A stretch of 64,000 nt of DNA, taken from the NCBI GenBank assembly GCA_050250665.1, contig JBFWOF010000001.1:62001-126000 (forward strand). The letters are read 5' to 3'. How positions within the stretch are numbered: the stretch's first letter is position 1; every line of letters starts with the position of its first letter. The notes beneath the pieces were generated by a model that saw only the letters and a list, made by a program, of their open reading frames with translations, did no database searches and was not told the origin of the DNA. The DNA comes from JADKFD01 sp050250665. GTDB taxonomy: Bacteria; Pseudomonadota; Gammaproteobacteria; Xanthomonadales; SZUA-5. The position numbers were made by a program, and so were the translations under genes. Of this stretch, positions 1-8,082 are shown piece by piece.

Positions 1-2
1 CC

Positions 3-3000
3 ACCGCTGGAACCCTGATTTCGGGGCTCAAGGACACCAATCCGGCGACTGGCAATCCAAGCAACTGGGCCAGTCTGACCTGGAATGCAGCTACACCGGC
101 AAACACCACGCTGCGCTACCAGGCAGCCGCCAGCAATTCGATCAACGGGCCTTTCAATTTCGTCGGCCCGGACAGTACCGCAGGCACTTTCTTCACAACT
201 TCAGGCGCCTCGCTGGCACAGTTCAATGGCAATCGCTATCTGAAGTACAAAGTCTATCTGAGCACCACAAACACCGCTGCCACGCCCACCGTCAACGACG
301 TGACCGTCTGCTACGGACCCGTGTCTGCCGACGTCTCGATCACCAAGACCGACGGTGTCAGCAGCCTCAATGCCGGCGCCAACACCACCTACACCATCGT
401 GGCCAGCAACCCGACTGTCAATGTGCTGAGCAATGTCGGCGTGACTGACAGCTTCCCGGCCAGTCTGTCGGCCTGCACCTGGACCTGTGCCGCATCCAGC
501 GGTGGCAGCTGCCAGAGCGCCAGTGGCAGCAACAACATCGCCACGACGACCAACAGCATCGGTGCCAGCGGCACGCTCACCTTCAGCGCCACCTGCACGC
601 TCGGCGCTGCAGCCACCGGGACGGTGGCCAACACCGCCACGGTCAGCTATGCCAACGACCCGACGGCTGGCAACAACAGCGCCACCGACACCAACAGCAT
701 CGTGCCGCAAGCGGATCTCAGCATCACCAAGACCGACGGCTCGGCCACGGCAACCGCTGGCAGCAATGTCAGCTACACCATCGTCGCCAGCAATCCAACA
801 GCGGTCGCGGTCAGCAATGTCGGTGTGGCCGACACCTTCGCCGGCACGCTGAGTGCCTGCACCTGGAGCTGCACCGCCAGTTCTGGCGGCAGCTGCCAGG
901 CCGCCAGCGGCAGCGGCAATATCGCCACGACGACCAACAGCATCGGCGCCGGTGGCACGCTGAGCTTAAGCGCCACCTGCACCCTGTCGGCCGCGGCGAC
1001 CGGAACCCTGGTCAACACCGCCACGGTCAGCTACACCAATGATCCGACCGCCGGCAACAACTCGGCCACGGATACCGACACCATCCTGCCGCCGCTGGCG
1101 GATCTGTCGATCACCAAGACCGATGGCGTGAGCAGCCTCAATGCCGGTGCCAACACCACCTACACCATTGTGGCCAGCAACCCGACCGCCAATGTGCTGA
1201 GCGATGTCGGCGTGACCGACACTTTCCCGGCCAGTCTGTCGGCCTGCACCTGGACCTGCGCCGCCAGTGCCGGCGGCAGCTGCCAGAACGCCAGTGGCGG
1301 CGGCAATATCGCCACCACCACGAATAGCCTGGGCGCCAGCGGCACGCTGACTTTCAGCGCCACCTGTACCCTCGGCGCTGCGGCCACCGGCACTGTCGCC
1401 AACACCGCTACGGTCAGCTATGCCAACGATCCGACGGCTGGCAACAACTCGGCCACGGATACCGACACCATCGTGCCGCAATCGGATCTCAGCATCACCA
1501 AGACCGATGGTTCGGCTACCGCCACGGCCGGCAGCAACGTGACCTACACCATCGTCGCCAGCAATCCGGCAGCGGTCGCGGTCAGCAATGTCGGTGTGGC
1601 CGACACCTTCGCCGGCACGCTGAGCGCCTGCACCTGGAGCTGCACCGCCAGCTCTGGCGGCAGCTGCCAGGCCGCCAGCGGCAGCGGCAACATCGCCACC
1701 ACCACCAACAGCATCGGTGCCGGCGGCACGCTGAGCTTCAGCGCCACCTGTACCCTGTCGGCCGCGGCGACGGGTACCCTGGTCAACACGGCCACCGTGT
1801 CGTATGCCAACGATCCGACGGCCGGCAATAACTCGGCCGCGGATACCGACACCATCCTGCCGCCGCTGGCAGATCTGTCGATCACCAAGACCGATGGCGT
1901 GAGCAGCCTCAATGCCGGTGCCAACACCACCTACACCATTGTGGCCAGCAACCCGACCGCCAATGTGCTGAGCGATGTCGGCGTGACCGACACTTTCCCG
2001 GCCAGTCTGTCGGCCTGCACCTGGACCTGCGCCGCCAGTGCCGGCGGCAGCTGCCAGAGTGCCAGTGGCGGCGGCAATATCGCCACCACCACGAATAGCC
2101 TGGGCGCCAGCGGCACGCTGACCTTCAGCGCCACCTGCACGCTCGGCGCTGCAGCCACCGGCACGGTGGCCAACAGCGCCACGGTCAGCTACGCCAACGA
2201 TCCGACGGCCGGCAACAACAGCGCCACCGATACCAACAGCATCGTGCCGCAGGCGGATCTGTCGATCACAAAGACCGATGGCTCGGCCACGGCAACCGCT
2301 GGCAGCAACGTCACCTACACCATCGTTGCCAGCAACCCGGCAGCGGTCGCTGTCAGCAATGTCGGCATCGCCGACACCTTCGCCGGCACGCTGAGCACCT
2401 GCACCTGGAGCTGCACCGCCAGTTCTGGCGGCAGCTGCCAGGCCGCCAGCGGCAGCGGCAATATCGCCACGACGACCAACAGCATCGCTGCCAGTGGCAC
2501 GCTGAGCTTCAGCGCCACCTGCACCCTGTCGGCCGCGGCGACTGGAACCCTGGTCAACACGGCCACGGTCAGCTACGCCAATGATCCGACCGCCGGCAAC
2601 AACTCGGCCACGGATACCGACACCATCCTGCCGCCGCTGGCAGATCTGTCGATCACCAAGACCGATGGCGTGAGCAGCCTCAATGCCGGTGCCAACACCA
2701 CCTACACCATCGTGGCCAGCAACCCGACCGCCAATGTGCTGAGCAATGTCGGCGTGACCGACACTTTCCCGGCCAGTCTGTCGTCCTGCACCTGGACCTG
2801 CGCTGCATCCAGCGGTGGCGGCTGCCAGAACGCCAGTGGCAGCGGCAATATCGCCACCACCACCAACAGTCTGGGCGCCAGCGGCACGCTGACCTTCAGC
2901 GCCACCTGCACGCTCGGCGCTGCGGCCACCGGTACGGTCGCCAACACGGCCACGGTCAGCTATGCCAACGATCCGACGCCCGGCAACAACAGCGCCACCG

Positions 3001-3434
3001 ACACCAACAGCATCGTGCCGCAAGCGGATCTGTCGATCACCAAGAGCGATGGCGTATCTGCGGCTGCTCCGGGACAGAACCTGAACTACACGATCGTGGC
3101 GAGCAATCCGGCCGGGGTCGCAATCAGCGATGTTTCCATCACGGATACCTTCCCGAGCGAGCTGGGCAGCTGCACCTGGACCTGCAGCGCCCCATCCGGC
3201 GGCAGCTGCCAGAGCCCCAGTGGCAGCGGCAATATCGCCACCACCAGCAACAGCATCGGAGCGGGCGGCAGCCTCAGCTTTGTGGCCAGCTGCACGCTCT
3301 CCCCTGCCGCCAGCGGCTCGGTCAGCAACACCGCCAGCGTGGGCTACGTCAACGATCCCAATGGCGCCAACAACAGCGCTACCGACGTCAACACGATACT
3401 GGCAGACCCCTTGTTCTCGAATGGATTCGAGTGA
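3..3434 (+). CDS. Large secreted DUF11-repeat protein, 5' truncated by window edge
   Basis: The reading frame is open from base 3 to the TGA at 3432-3434, so the gene begins outside the window; the GTG at 300 is an internal valine, not a start. The first ~105 visible residues form a mixed Thr/Ser/Asn-rich domain ending in a strand-rich LKYKVYLSTT segment. They are followed by eight ~128-residue DUF11-type modules (327-3404), each opening with ADLSITKTDG and holding conserved Cys pairs (CTWTC, GGSCQ, ATCTL). DUF11 domains are Ig-like beta-sandwiches of exported, often surface or adhesive proteins. The protein ends with DPLFSNGFE. A surface or structural role is inferred; ligand unknown. Confidence 0.85.
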   Translation, partial: TAGTLISGLKDTNPATGNPSNWASLTWNAATPANTTLRYQAAASNSINGPFNFVGPDSTAGTFFTTSGASLAQFNGNRYLKYKVYLSTTNTAATPTVNDVTVCYGPVSADVSITKTDGVSSLNAGANTTYTIVASNPTVNVLSNVGVTDSFPASLSACTWTCAASSGGSCQSASGSNNIATTTNSIGASGTLTFSATCTLGAAATGTVANTATVSYANDPTAGNNSATDTNSIVPQADLSITKTDGSATATAGSNVSYTIVASNPTAVAVSNVGVADTFAGTLSACTWSCTASSGGSCQAASGSGNIATTTNSIGAGGTLSLSATCTLSAAATGTLVNTATVSYTNDPTAGNNSATDTDTILPPLADLSITKTDGVSSLNAGANTTYTIVASNPTANVLSDVGVTDTFPASLSACTWTCAASAGGSCQNASGGGNIATTTNSLGASGTLTFSATCTLGAAATGTVANTATVSYANDPTAGNNSATDTDTIVPQSDLSITKTDGSATATAGSNVTYTIVASNPAAVAVSNVGVADTFAGTLSACTWSCTASSGGSCQAASGSGNIATTTNSIGAGGTLSFSATCTLSAAATGTLVNTATVSYANDPTAGNNSAADTDTILPPLADLSITKTDGVSSLNAGANTTYTIVASNPTANVLSDVGVTDTFPASLSACTWTCAASAGGSCQSASGGGNIATTTNSLGASGTLTFSATCTLGAAATGTVANSATVSYANDPTAGNNSATDTNSIVPQADLSITKTDGSATATAGSNVTYTIVASNPAAVAVSNVGIADTFAGTLSTCTWSCTASSGGSCQAASGSGNIATTTNSIAASGTLSFSATCTLSAAATGTLVNTATVSYANDPTAGNNSATDTDTILPPLADLSITKTDGVSSLNAGANTTYTIVASNPTANVLSNVGVTDTFPASLSSCTWTCAASSGGGCQNASGSGNIATTTNSLGASGTLTFSATCTLGAAATGTVANTATVSYANDPTPGNNSATDTNSIVPQADLSITKSDGVSAAAPGQNLNYTIVASNPAGVAISDVSITDTFPSELGSCTWTCSAPSGGSCQSPSGSGNIATTSNSIGAGGSLSFVASCTLSPAASGSVSNTASVGYVNDPNGANNSATDVNTILADPLFSNGFE
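327..3404 (+). repeat. Alternating tandem DUF11 repeats A-B-A-B-A-B-A-C
   Basis: Eight in-frame units begin at 327, 711, 1098, 1482, 1869, 2253, 2640 and 3024. Type A units (GVSSLNAGANTTYTIV) are 384 bp and type B units (GSATATAGSN) are 387 bp, so the true period is an A+B pair of 771 bp, present three times and followed by A and a diverged last unit. Units of the same type are nearly identical at the DNA level, while A and B differ clearly. This implies amplification or gene conversion of a two-domain block. Confidence 0.9.
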
Positions 3435-3440
3435 CGCCGA

Positions 3441-3465
3441 CTGCCTGAGATCTGCTCTCAGGCAG
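3441..3465 (+). terminator. Hairpin after the DUF11 gene
   Basis: A perfect 9-bp stem, CTGCCTGAG/CTCAGGCAG with a 7-nt loop, lies 7 bases after the stop codon. No U-tract follows, so it may be a weak or factor-assisted terminator or an mRNA 3' end stabiliser. Confidence 0.5.
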
Positions 3466-3522
3466 CAAGGTCCGGTGTAGTCCCGCACGCAGCTGGCGGG
3501 CTACACCAGACCCTGGTTTCGC

Positions 3523-4305
3523 TCAGCCATAGCTGCGCTCGTGGGCGCGCAACGTGGCCGAGACCTTCGCCAGGGCCTTGCGGATACGTTCGTGGATCGG
3601 CGCGCCGCGGTTGCCATCGTCGGCCAGCGTAGTGGTATGCGCGGCACACAGGTTTTCAGCGCCCTTCCAGCGCTTGATCAGGGCCTCGGCCCAGTCGCGG
3701 AACTCCCGGGCGGCACCGGCGCGCTTTTGCAGGGCCATGGCCAAGGTCGGGTGAAAGCTCAGCAGATCGGGCACACCGAGCAGACGCATGGGCAGCGGCA
3801 GACGCACATACATCAGGGTGTCATCGACGTGGATGGTCTGCGTGGCTTTATGCAGTGCCAGCACCGATGAGAAATGCACATTGTCGTTGGCCGAAATGAA
3901 GTCCACGCCCTGCGGCACCGAGAACTCGAGGTCCTCGGCGTATTTCCGGTGCAACCCGGCATCCTCGGTGCGCAACTTCTCCCATGGCAGCTCCGGATAT
4001 CGGTCGAGATGGCGCTGGGTCCCGTAGAGCTTCGCTTTCGGATAGCGCTCATGCATGGCCTGCACATGCACGGTGTGGAAGGGATGCAGATTGAGGATGG
4101 CCTCGATCTGCTTGCCGCCGCCGGTGATGTCGTCGACGGCCTCGGCCTGGGAAGCGCTGAGGGTGTAGGAATCGAGGAACAGGAACTTGCCATTGCTGCG
4201 CTGGATCAGCGAGACATGGGTACCGATGTCGACCAGACCGGCAATCCGGAAGGATCCGCGGAAATTCCAGAAGCTGTCGCCAATGGCGATGATGTCCTTG
4301 CTCAT
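3523..4305 (-). CDS. Metallo-beta-lactamase-like protein (divergent metal site)
   Basis: 260 residues from the ATG at 4305 (MSKDIIAIGDSFW); the longer upstream extension is encoded by intergenic repeat sequence and is rejected. The N-terminal half has the order expected of a metallo-beta-lactamase fold: strand IAIGDSFWNFRGSF, a DIGTHVSLI turn, FLFLDSYTLS, then LNLHPFHTVHV where the HxHxDH motif would be, and later IHVDDTLMYV. The canonical Asp-His of HxHxDH is missing, so the metal site is degenerate or altered. It faces away from fhs. Substrate unknown; a non-catalytic or DUF4336-like member is possible. Confidence 0.6.
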   Translation of the reverse strand: MSKDIIAIGDSFWNFRGSFRIAGLVDIGTHVSLIQRSNGKFLFLDSYTLSASQAEAVDDITGGGKQIEAILNLHPFHTVHVQAMHERYPKAKLYGTQRHLDRYPELPWEKLRTEDAGLHRKYAEDLEFSVPQGVDFISANDNVHFSSVLALHKATQTIHVDDTLMYVRLPLPMRLLGVPDLLSFHPTLAMALQKRAGAAREFRDWAEALIKRWKGAENLCAAHTTTLADDGNRGAPIHERIRKALAKVSATLRAHERSYG

Positions 4306-4376
4306 ATCAGTCACTGCCGTGCGTGGATGCGGCCAGCCTAGCGGATTTCGGCTGATCCCGACCGAAGTCGGCGTTT

Positions 4377-4447
4377 CCTGTGGGAGCGGACTCCGTCCGC
4401 GATCGGGTTCCCGGAAAGCCATCGCGGACAAAGTCCGCTCCCACAGG
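4377..4447. repeat. REP-type inverted pair, copy 1
   Basis: Two facing arms of the TGTGGGAGCGGACTCCGTCC type form a long hairpin with a short internal spacer. It is almost identical (2 mismatches in 71 bases) to 4711-4781. Such GTGGGAGCGG palindromes are typical REP elements of xanthomonads and pseudomonads. Confidence 0.85.
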
Positions 4448-4458
4448 CGCCACCCTCA

Positions 4459-4680
4459 GTCGCGCCGCAAGGGCGCTCCTACAGACGGACGTGCTCTGCA
4501 GGAGCGACCTTGTGTCGCGACCGTCAGCCTCCAGCCGCCGAGGTGCAGGTCCTTCGAGAAATGCGGTCAGAAGCGGAACCCTGAGAACGCTGAGATGCGC
4601 AGAGAGCGCGGAGCGAGGCAAAGCGGATCAGGAGAGGCATTTCTCTGCGTTCTCTGCGGCCCTCGGCGTTCTCCGCGTTG
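4459..4680. repeat. Mixed REP arms and an imperfect GCAGAGAGCGC palindrome
   Basis: Bases 4459-4484 and 4496-4522 hold two facing arms of a second REP variant (GCGCTCCTACAG and CTGCAGGAGCGACC). Bases 4584-4680 hold an imperfect inverted repeat of the AACGCTGAGATGCGCAGAG kind facing CTCTGCGTTCTCTGCGG. No gene is credible in 4306-4926; it is a repeat-filled spacer upstream of fhs. Confidence 0.65.
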
Positions 4681-4710
4681 ACGCCCTTGTTGGCAAGCTA
4701 CCGCTGTCAG

Positions 4711-4781
4711 CCTGTGGGAGCGGACTCCGTCCGCGATCGGGTTCCCGGAAAGCCATCGCGGACGGAGTCCGCTCCCACAGG
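4711..4781. repeat. REP-type inverted pair, copy 2
   Basis: Second copy of the 71-bp paired REP found at 4377-4447, in the same orientation, with arms fully complementary at GCGGACGGAGTCCGCTCCC. It lies 145 bases before the fhs start, so it may fall inside the leader or just upstream of the promoter. Confidence 0.85.
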
Positions 4782-4926
4782 TGCTGTTGCGGCCCGCACT
4801 TCGCTTTGCGGTGCATCAATGACTTGTGCGTCGTCTGTCGTAGAGTGCGCTCTGGCGCGCGCGCCTCGTGATCGGCCGCCGGCGCCTGATGTATCGCCAC
4901 GACCTCCGCAGCTACAGGAAGCGCCC

Positions 4927-6612
4927 ATGAAATCCGATATCGAGATTGCCCGTGCGGCCAAGTTGACCGCGATTGCTGAAGTCGGAGCCAGGCTGGGCAT
5001 CCCCTCGGACGCCGTGGTGCCCTACGGCCGAGGCATGGCCAAGATTGACCCGGATTTTCTGGCTGGACTGGCGGATAGACCCGACGGGCGACTGATCCTG
5101 GTCACGGCGATCAGCCCTACACCGGCCGGCGAAGGCAAGACCACCACGCTGATTGGTCTTGGCGATGCCCTCAACCGCATGGGCAAACGCACTGCGATCT
5201 GTTTGCGCGAACCCTCGCTCGGCCCCTGCTTCGGCATGAAGGGCGGCGCTGCCGGCGGTGGCTATTCCCAGGTGGTGCCGATGGAGCAGATCAATCTGCA
5301 TTTCACCGGCGATTTCCACGCGATAACCTCGGCCCACAATCTGCTGGCGGCCATGATCGACAACCATGTGCACTGGGGCAACGAGCTGGGCCTCGACCGT
5401 CGGCGCATTACCTGGCGGCGTGCGGTGGACATGAATGACCGCGCGCTGCGTTCGATCATCAGCTCGCTGGGCGGAGCCGCCAATGGCTATCCGCGCGAAG
5501 ACGGATTCGACATCTCGGTGGCTTCCGAAGTAATGGCCGTGTTCTGCCTGGCGCGAGACCTCAAGGATCTGGAGGCGCGTCTGGGCCGCATCGTCATCGG
5601 CTACAAACGCGACAAGTCGCCGGTCACGGCCGCCGATCTGAAGGCGCCCGGCGCCATGACCGTGCTGCTCAAGGACGCGCTCTCGCCCAATCTGGTGCAG
5701 ACGCTGGAAGGCAATCCGGCCTTCGTACACGGCGGTCCCTTTGCCAACATCGCCCACGGCTGCAACTCCGTGATTGCCACCCGCGCCGGATTGAAGCTGG
5801 CCGATTTTGTCGTCACGGAGGCCGGATTCGGTGCTGACCTCGGTGCCGAGAAGTTCTTCGACATCAAATGCCGCAAGGCCGGGCTAAAACCGGCGGCGGC
5901 GGTGATCGTGGCCACCATGCGTGCCTTGAAAATGCATGGCGGTGTGCCGCGCGATCAGCTCGGCAACGAAGATCTGACGGCATTGCGCCGTGGCCTGGCG
6001 AATCTCGATCGGCATGTGCGCAATGTGGCCAAGTACGGTGTGCCCGCAGTGGTCGCGATCAACACCTTTCCCACCGACACCGAGGCCGAGCATCAACTGG
6101 TCATTCAAGCCTGCCGCGAGAACCTCGGCGTGGAAGCCATCGTCTGCCGCAACTGGGCCGAAGGCGGTCGTGGCGCCGAAGATCTGGCGAAGGCCGTGGT
6201 CACGCTCACCGACACGCCTGAAGCCCTCGATGGCCGCGGCTTCAGGCCGCTCTATGCCGATGATCTGTCGCTGTGGGAAAAGGTGCGCACCGTTGCGACC
6301 GAGATCTATCACGCCGGTGACATCATCGCCGACAAGAAGATCCGCGACCGCTTCCGCGAACTGCAGGACGCCGGCTACGGCGACCTGCCGGTGTGCATCG
6401 CCAAGACCCAGTATTCCTTCTCCACCGATCCCGATCTGCCCAACGCGCCCAGCGGTCATACCGTACCGATACGCGAAGTGCGACTGGCGGCCGGTGCCGG
6501 TTTCATCGTCGTCATCTGTGGCGAGATCATGACCATGCCCGGGCTACCCAGATCACCGGCCGCCGAACGCATCCACATCGATGACCAGGGGCTGACGCAG
6601 GGACTGTTCTAG
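4927..6612 (+). CDS. fhs: Formate-tetrahydrofolate ligase
   Basis: 561 residues, close to the family norm of about 557. It catalyses ATP-dependent formylation of tetrahydrofolate to 10-formyl-THF in the cytosol. The ATP-binding loop TPAGEGKTT is at 65-73, followed by SLGPCFGMKGGAAGGGYSQ and the strongly conserved FTGDFHAITSAHNLL segment. The start is the ATG at 4927 because CAGGAAG sits 8 bases upstream and homology begins there; the in-frame extension to 4678 is repeat-derived. It is convergent with folD, which interconverts its product with methylene-THF, so the pair gives a formate-linked C1 branch. Identification is firm. Confidence 0.97.
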   Translation: MKSDIEIARAAKLTAIAEVGARLGIPSDAVVPYGRGMAKIDPDFLAGLADRPDGRLILVTAISPTPAGEGKTTTLIGLGDALNRMGKRTAICLREPSLGPCFGMKGGAAGGGYSQVVPMEQINLHFTGDFHAITSAHNLLAAMIDNHVHWGNELGLDRRRITWRRAVDMNDRALRSIISSLGGAANGYPREDGFDISVASEVMAVFCLARDLKDLEARLGRIVIGYKRDKSPVTAADLKAPGAMTVLLKDALSPNLVQTLEGNPAFVHGGPFANIAHGCNSVIATRAGLKLADFVVTEAGFGADLGAEKFFDIKCRKAGLKPAAAVIVATMRALKMHGGVPRDQLGNEDLTALRRGLANLDRHVRNVAKYGVPAVVAINTFPTDTEAEHQLVIQACRENLGVEAIVCRNWAEGGRGAEDLAKAVVTLTDTPEALDGRGFRPLYADDLSLWEKVRTVATEIYHAGDIIADKKIRDRFRELQDAGYGDLPVCIAKTQYSFSTDPDLPNAPSGHTVPIREVRLAAGAGFIVVICGEIMTMPGLPRSPAAERIHIDDQGLTQGLF

Positions 6613-6634
6613 CGCTCGATTCAGAAAAAGCAGC

Positions 6635-6651
6635 AGAGCAAGTTTTGCTCT
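6635..6651 (+). terminator. Short hairpin after fhs
   Basis: AGAGCAA/TTGCTCT with a 3-base loop lies 23 bases after the fhs stop. The stem is AT-containing and there is no clear U-tract, so terminator function is only plausible. Confidence 0.35.
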
Positions 6652-6686
6652 ACCGGAGCGTCGGTGTTCGAGGCTTTGGTAGTGCC

Positions 6687-7019
6687 GAGCTTGCTCGGCA
6701 GGATGTTCGACATACTCCGCGCTACGAAGCGCTGTAGGTCGCCGTGAAAGTCGTTCATGCGAGTGCTGTCGCTCCCTCCTCGATGTTCGGGGAGGGCTGG
6801 GGAGGGGTTAGGCAAGAAAACCTAAGCAACGGTCATGGCACCAGCGACTTTCATGATTGCGAGTTGCCCGCAGCCATGACCGTTGGGCTAAGGCCGCAGG
6901 CCGTGCCCAACCAAGGCGCGCCAGATATTGGGCACGGCCTGCGGCCTTTGCCCAACCTACCCGATGCACGCCGCATTGGAGCTTGCTCGGCAGGATGTTT
7001 GGCACGCTCCGCGCTACGA
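6687..7019. repeat. Direct repeat pair around a long hairpin between fhs and folD
   Basis: A ~40-bp direct repeat beginning GAGCTTGCTCGGCAGGATGT occurs at 6687-6727 and 6979-7019; the second copy runs into the folD 3' end. Between them (6882-6956) is a long hairpin whose arms contain AAGGCCGCAGGCCGTGCCC and its complement around a 17-base loop, extended outside by GTTGGGC/GCCCAAC. The remainder of 6613-7013 shows no gene. Confidence 0.75.
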
Positions 7020-7889
7020 GGGCAAGCCCTCGCGCCGCTGATAGGCGGTGAGGGTGTTCTCCAGCAGACAGGCAATCGTCATGGGCCCTACTCCGCCCGG
7101 GACCGGCGTGATGGCGCCGGCGATCGCAACGACGGCATCGAAATCGACATCGCCGACCAACCGCGTGCCGCCGTCAGCGGTAGCGATGCGGTTGATGCCG
7201 ACGTCAATGACGATCGCGCCCGGTTTGACATGCGCGGCACCCAGAAAATGCGGCCTGCCCATGGCCGCAATCAGCAGATCGGCCTGCTGGCAGATGCCTG
7301 GCAGATCCCGCGTGCGCGAGTGCGCCACGGACACGGTGCAGTTCTGTTGCAGCAGCAGTTGTGCCATCGGTTTGCCGACGATATTGGAACGACCGACGAT
7401 CACCGCATGCATGCCGGCCAGATCGACGCCAGCACGTTTTGCCAACATCATGCAGCCGCGCGGCGTGCAGGGCACCAGCGCTGGCAGACCGGCCGACAGG
7501 CGCCCGACATTGATGGGATGAAAGCCATCGACATCCTTGGACGGGTCTATGGCTTCGATGACGCGATCGGCGTTGATGGCCGCGGGCAGGGGCAGCTGCA
7601 CCAGTATCCCGTCGACCTGCGGATCGGCATTGAGTTCTGCCACCACCGAGAGCAACTCCTGCTCCGTGGTCTGCTCGGGCAGCCGACGCTCGAAGGAGCA
7701 CATGCCCACAGCCACGGTCATCTTGGCCTTCATGCCGACGTAGACCTGGCTGGCCGGGTCGCCACCGACCAGCACCACCGCCAGGCCAGGCGCGCGCCTG
7801 CCCGCAGCCGTCAGCGCCGCGACCTGCTGCCCTACGCTCTCGCGCAGCTCCGCCGCGAGCGCCTTGCCATCCAGAATGATTGCCGACAT
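7014..7889 (-). CDS. folD: Bifunctional methylene-THF dehydrogenase / methenyl-THF cyclohydrolase
   Basis: 291 residues. FolD oxidises 5,10-methylene-THF with NADP and hydrolyses methenyl-THF to 10-formyl-THF. Tyr50 and Lys54 (YVGMK) and Asp121 (DVDGFHP) fall at the positions known in the E. coli enzyme; GILVQLPLP is at 94-102 and the nucleotide-binding VGRSNIVGKP at 165-174. The C-terminus carries the family signature TPVPGGVGPMT. It converges on fhs, which acts on the same C1 pool. Start ATG at 7889. Confidence 0.97.
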   Translation of the reverse strand: MSAIILDGKALAAELRESVGQQVAALTAAGRRAPGLAVVLVGGDPASQVYVGMKAKMTVAVGMCSFERRLPEQTTEQELLSVVAELNADPQVDGILVQLPLPAAINADRVIEAIDPSKDVDGFHPINVGRLSAGLPALVPCTPRGCMMLAKRAGVDLAGMHAVIVGRSNIVGKPMAQLLLQQNCTVSVAHSRTRDLPGICQQADLLIAAMGRPHFLGAAHVKPGAIVIDVGINRIATADGGTRLVGDVDFDAVVAIAGAITPVPGGVGPMTIACLLENTLTAYQRREGLPS

Positions 7890-7972
7890 CTCGATTCCGC
7901 CAGACTGATCGGGAGACCAGATCCTAGCGCGCCCCTGCCGGCCAGGTGATGCCCTGGATCAAGCCCGCATCC

Positions 7973-8048
7973 CCTTTGGGAGCGGGCTCTGCCCGCGATG
8001 CTCTCTTGCACCGGCCGCAGCGTCGCGGGCGGAGCCCGCTCCCACAGG
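7973..8048. repeat. REP inverted pair (GGGAGCGGGCTCTGCCCGCG type)
   Basis: Two facing arms, GGGAGCGGGCTCTGCCCGCG and CGCGGGCGGAGCCCGCTCCC, with a ~20-base spacer between folD and the receptor gene. Another variant of the same REP family as at 4377 and 21904. Confidence 0.8.
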
Positions 8049-8082
8049 TGTCAAAAGCAATCGCGTCGCGAGCGTCCGTGAC

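Noticed and set aside
327..3404. Regularly spaced repeats as a possible CRISPR array
   Set aside because: Units are ~385 bp, coding and in frame; no short repeat-spacer pattern and no cas genes.
966..3488. 840-residue open frame antisense to the DUF11 gene
   Set aside because: It follows from GC-rich codon bias in a repeated gene; its translation is low-complexity Gly/Ala/Arg and mirrors the repeat period.
4377..4781. Repeated palindromes as a CRISPR or attachment site
   Set aside because: Arms match the REP family found in many intergenic sites; no integrase or unique spacers.
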